Below are positions 5,136-5,668 of a DNA stretch of 5,668 nt, one piece after another; position 1 is the first letter of the stretch; each line of letters begins with the position of its first letter. Under the pieces are notes generated by a model. The model searched no databases, had not been told where the DNA came from, and worked only from the letters and a program-made list of their open reading frames with translations. A program made the position numbers and the translations under genes. The DNA lies in contig JALREG010000096.1 of NCBI GenBank assembly GCA_023253905.1, positions 1 through 5,668 on the forward strand. The letters run 5' to 3'. Source of the stretch: Burkholderiaceae bacterium. GTDB taxonomy: Bacteria; Pseudomonadota; Gammaproteobacteria; Burkholderiales; Burkholderiaceae.

Positions 5136-5668
5136 TCAGCTCCGAGCTTTCTTCCAGGCCTCAAACCGCAACTTCTGTTCAGCATTGGGCGGATAGAGTC
5201 CTGGGAGCGAGGCGCCCGTCTTCACCTCTCCCATGATCCAGGTCTCAAGCAGCTCCTGGTCAGTCGCCATGTTGGCAACTTCCTCAACGAGCGCCGCTGG
5301 AATGAGCACTGCGCCATCGTCATCCAGCACCACGACATCATCGGGAAACACCGCCACACCGCCGCAGCCGATCGGCTGCTGCCAACCCACGAAAGTGAGC
5401 CCCGCGACCGAAGGCGGCGCTGCCACCCCGTCACACCAGACCGGAAGCCCGGTGCCAAGCACACCTTCCACATCGCGCACCACGCCATCGGTGACAAGCG
5501 CGGCCACGCCGCGCCGCGCCATGCGTTCACAAAGGATATCGCCGAAGATTCCCGCGTCGGTCACCCCCATGGCATCCACCACCGCGATACAGCCTTCAGG
5601 CATGGCCTCGATCGCAGCCCGGGTCGAGATGGGCGCGCCCCAGGATTCGGGCGTGGCCAGGTCTTCGC
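5136..5668 (-). CDS. RraA-family / HMG-CHA aldolase-like protein (5' end outside window)
   Basis: About 177 C-terminal codons are present; the frame continues past 5668, where it reads EDLATPESWGAPISTRAAIE before the first internal Met. Motifs of the RraA-like family (formerly annotated as dimethylmenaquinone methyltransferase) appear in order: CIAVVDAMGVTDAGIFGDIL, with the GDIL strand; LVTDGVVRDVEG, whose Arg-Asp pair matches the substrate- and metal-binding residues of HMG/CHA aldolases; PVWCDG; GCGGVAVFPDDVVVLDDDGAVLIP; and the tail SLPGLYPPNAEQKLRFEAW. Some members are class II pyruvate aldolases (4-hydroxy-4-methyl-2-oxoglutarate/4-carboxy-4-hydroxy-2-oxoadipate) acting late in protocatechuate or gallate breakdown; others, such as E. 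coli RraA, inhibit RNase E. The long C-terminal tail and the coupled dehydrogenase favour a metabolic enzyme. It is the upstream gene of the operon; any promoter lies outside the window. Confidence 0.9.
   Translation of the reverse strand, partial: EDLATPESWGAPISTRAAIEAMPEGCIAVVDAMGVTDAGIFGDILCERMARRGVAALVTDGVVRDVEGVLGTGLPVWCDGVAAPPSVAGLTFVGWQQPIGCGGVAVFPDDVVVLDDDGAVLIPAALVEEVANMATDQELLETWIMGEVKTGASLPGLYPPNAEQKLRFEAWKKARS

Noticed and set aside
5631..5639. GGGCGCGCC matches the 3' end of the tRNA
   Set aside because: It is a GC-rich 9-mer inside the RraA-like coding sequence, explained by composition.

Overview
The window looks like chromosome of a GC-rich proteobacterium. A Burkholderiales- or Rhodocyclales-like betaproteobacterium is my best guess, based on GC-rich codon use, a FixL/FixJ-type two-component pair, a 77-nt tRNA-Arg(ACG) with encoded CCA, and RraA-like and flavin-reductase genes typical of catabolic loci. 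The taxon is inference; no marker here fixes it.

Layout. Positions 1-950 (+) hold the 3' end of a sensor histidine kinase and a complete FixJ/LuxR-type response regulator, 16 nt apart. A tRNA-Arg(ACG) gene follows at 982-1058, with an extended -10 promoter and a clear intrinsic terminator. Positions about 1105-2380 form an accessory islet next to the tRNA, with everything on the minus strand: a chromosomal ccdAB-type toxin-antitoxin pair whose genes overlap by 13 nt, a hepT (DUF86/HEPN) toxin gene broken by one missing base, and a short remnant that looks like a second DUF86 gene. No MntA-type antitoxin partner for hepT is visible. Positions 2380-4059 hold a divergent pair: an FMN-binding flavin-reductase-family oxidoreductase (-) and an EamA/DMT ten-helix transporter (+). 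Their 93-nt intergenic region carries a 9-bp direct repeat with 11-bp period. Positions 4078-5668 (-) hold a two-gene operon: the 5'-truncated RraA/HMG-CHA-aldolase-like gene is upstream, and a zinc-dependent medium-chain dehydrogenase starts 2 nt after its stop.

Function. The right half (aldolase-like protein, dehydrogenase, flavin reductase, exporter/importer) resembles part of a catabolic or accessory metabolic locus, but no substrate can be read from the sequence. The left half is regulatory. The islet between them is the part most worth a second look: toxin-antitoxin genes in different states of decay beside a tRNA, and a CcdB whose C-terminus lacks the tryptophan that F-plasmid CcdB uses to poison gyrase. 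I found no clearly undescribed system, CRISPR array, complete insertion sequence or replication origin.
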